Shown piece by piece: positions 62,797 to 64,000 of a stretch of DNA of 64,000 bases (positions are counted from its first letter, which is position 1; every line of letters starts with the position of its first letter). This stretch comes from Actinostola sp. cb2023 (lineage: Eukaryota; Cnidaria; Anthozoa; Actiniaria; Actinostolidae), in the NCBI GenBank assembly GCA_033675265.1, contig JAUJYZ010000610.1:79501-143500 (forward strand). The letters are read 5' to 3'. The position numbers were made by a program, and so were the translations under genes. The notes beneath the pieces were generated by a model. The model worked only from the letters and a program-made list of their open reading frames with translations, was not told the origin of the DNA and searched no databases.

Positions 62797-62917
62797 ACAA
62801 GTTTACAAGTTCAAGTCAAGTTTATTATACAAGATAAAGTTTACAAGTTCAAGTCAAGTTTATTATACAAGATAAAGTTTTACAAGTTCAAGTCAAGTTT
62901 AATTACAAGATGAAGTT
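62797..62917 (+). repeat. ~40-bp tandem repeat in the BEL-4 leader
   Basis: Three imperfect copies of a unit starting GTTTACAAGTTCAAGTCAAG and continuing TTTATTATACAAGAT. The last copy has changes. Confidence 0.8.
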
Positions 62918-62967
62918 AAAGGTCAAGTGTTAAAGAATTCAAGAATTCAAAGTTAAAAGAAGAATAC

Positions 62968-64000
62968 ATGTCGACCGACCAAGATATAATTTCCACAATG
63001 ACGGCGCCCGATATCAGAAATGAGCTGGAAGCACATGGACTGTCCACCGCTGGAAACAAGAAGCAATTGGTCCAGCGATTGTACACATTTCGAAAGGGTA
63101 AGCAAACGCCTACACTAGCTGCTTCATTTACTTCACCTCCGTTAGCTTCTACTCCTGTTAAGTTACATGAAGAAGTGAGGGGTTTACTGGAGAAGGTGAA
63201 TGAGAGAGAGAAGGAAATAGACCAGAAAATATCAGTACATTTTGAAAAACTAAGTAAGCAATTAATGTTGTTTGTTGGAGCGCACGTGCAAAACGACGAA
63301 AATGTATACGACGAAATTGATGTGAACGGGGATTTAAGACCTACTGAAGTTAACAGCTCTTCACAAATTATCAAATTCAATCGAAACTTGAAGATGTACG
63401 GAACAAGCATTGAGAGGATGTTTACCGAGATAGAACATTTAGAGAAAATTCCCAACGCCCGCATCGAAATGCAAAGTACATTACGTCGCTTAAATAGCTT
63501 AGAAGAAAATTATGGCAGCAATGTTCAAGAAATTATTGCTTTAATGTCGAACGAAACTGCCGTAGATAAAGAAATTCTAAAGTGGGCCAATTTCCAACAA
63601 GAAATTTTACGCATTTCACAAAAGGCGGAAAATTACATCAATTTAAAGCAATATAGCGAAAGTCAACATGAATCTAAATCTCAAAATGTTGAGATAGGTA
63701 AATCCTGTGCCAGAGTGAGCCATCTACGTTTACCGAAGTTCACCTTACCGGAGTTTAGCGGCGACATATTAGAATGGGTACCGTGGTGGGATCAGTTCAA
63801 GACATGCATACACGAGAACGAAACGCTTGGAGACAGAGAGCGCTTTAATTACCTACTGATGTATGTCAAGGGTATAGCCAAAAGAGCGATAGAATATATA
63901 GAGGTCACCAGCGAGAACTACGCGAGAGCCATCGAGGCGTTGCAAAAGAGATACGGAAGAAAACGTATTGTCGTCGAGCACTTAATAGATTCTATATTAA
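62968..64000 (+). CDS. BEL-4 gag, partial: SAP-like domain, coiled coil, DUF1759
   Basis: From ATG 62968 the frame stays open for 344 codons and leaves the window. Residues ~12-46 (APDIRNELEAHGL, GNKKQLVQRLYTF) match the SAP helix-turn-helix DNA/RNA-binding pattern, L-x-x-x-L-x-x-x-G-L then G-x-K-x-x-L-V-x-R-L. A coiled-coil helix follows (~70-105, VRGLLEKVNEREKEIDQK). A long helical linker leads to DUF1759 from about residue 250 (LPKFTLPEFSGDILEWVPWW, ALQKRYGRKRIVVEHL). The start is supported by the tRNAi-Met primer site upstream. No stop or frameshift is seen, and the rest of pol is outside the window. This ORF has a different N-terminus from BEL-1, -2 and -3. Confidence 0.85.
   Translation, partial: MSTDQDIISTMTAPDIRNELEAHGLSTAGNKKQLVQRLYTFRKGKQTPTLAASFTSPPLASTPVKLHEEVRGLLEKVNEREKEIDQKISVHFEKLSKQLMLFVGAHVQNDENVYDEIDVNGDLRPTEVNSSSQIIKFNRNLKMYGTSIERMFTEIEHLEKIPNARIEMQSTLRRLNSLEENYGSNVQEIIALMSNETAVDKEILKWANFQQEILRISQKAENYINLKQYSESQHESKSQNVEIGKSCARVSHLRLPKFTLPEFSGDILEWVPWWDQFKTCIHENETLGDRERFNYLLMYVKGIAKRAIEYIEVTSENYARAIEALQKRYGRKRIVVEHLIDSIL

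Noticed and set aside
62916..63464. 182-codon minus frame
   Set aside because: Antisense to the BEL-4 gag, which has the primer site, SAP-like and DUF1759 support.

Overview
This is eukaryotic, AT-rich, repeat-dominated animal DNA, most likely from an early-branching metazoan. A cnidarian (anthozoan) fits best and a sponge cannot be excluded. The basis is Pao/BEL and Ty3-like LTR retroelements, dense palindromic MITEs with TA target sites, a U6 snRNA fragment, spliceable gene structure, and a large beta-helix plus multi-pass membrane protein of a kind I associate with basal metazoans. One ambiguous base (n at 5742) marks this as assembled draft sequence, so some single-base frameshifts may be assembly errors.

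Layout. 1-952: 5' end of a minus-strand LTR retrotransposon (LTR, tRNA-Lys-type primer site, broken gag with a LOTUS-like start). 953-4084: MITEs, a small ephrin-receptor-like Cys-motif remnant and the left edge of an OTU-domain remnant. 4085-11575: BEL-1, a minus-strand Pao/BEL element with almost identical LTRs, intact gag and protease-RT, but a badly frameshifted RNase H/integrase end. It splits the OTU remnant, which resumes at 11576. 11958-16937: a MITE interrupted by BEL-2 (12217-16919), a minus-strand, internally deleted, gag-dominated BEL element with eight 39-residue repeats and a degenerate protease motif. 16938-37300: no convincing intact gene, but many nested palindromic elements, inverted and direct duplications, microsatellites, a U6 fragment and a LINE-like remnant. 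37302-38995: a 19/21-bp minisatellite. 39139-43439: the only convincing large cellular gene, the long terminal exon of a beta-helix/Cys-rich/multi-TM protein on the minus strand. 43850-48439: a 42-bp minisatellite in two blocks, upstream of that exon. 51271-58749: a palindromic MITE split by BEL-3 (51462-58478), a plus-strand, nearly complete BEL element with three frame breaks. 58924-59193: a possible small secreted-peptide gene. 59798-62300: a broken unidentified ORF pair, a 173-bp tandem repeat, nested MITEs, an ATT microsatellite and a Penelope/hammerhead-like tail. 62303-64000: 5' end of a fourth BEL element (BEL-4) with a tRNAi-Met primer site and an open gag that starts with a SAP-like domain and leaves the window in DUF1759.

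How it fits together. The coding potential is mostly retroelement gag-pol. The four BEL elements have different LTRs and different gag N-termini, so they are separate lineages. LTR pairs differ by only a few bases, so the insertions are recent. At least three landed in pre-existing repeats (the OTU remnant and two MITEs). BEL-2 could only move using proteins supplied by another element.
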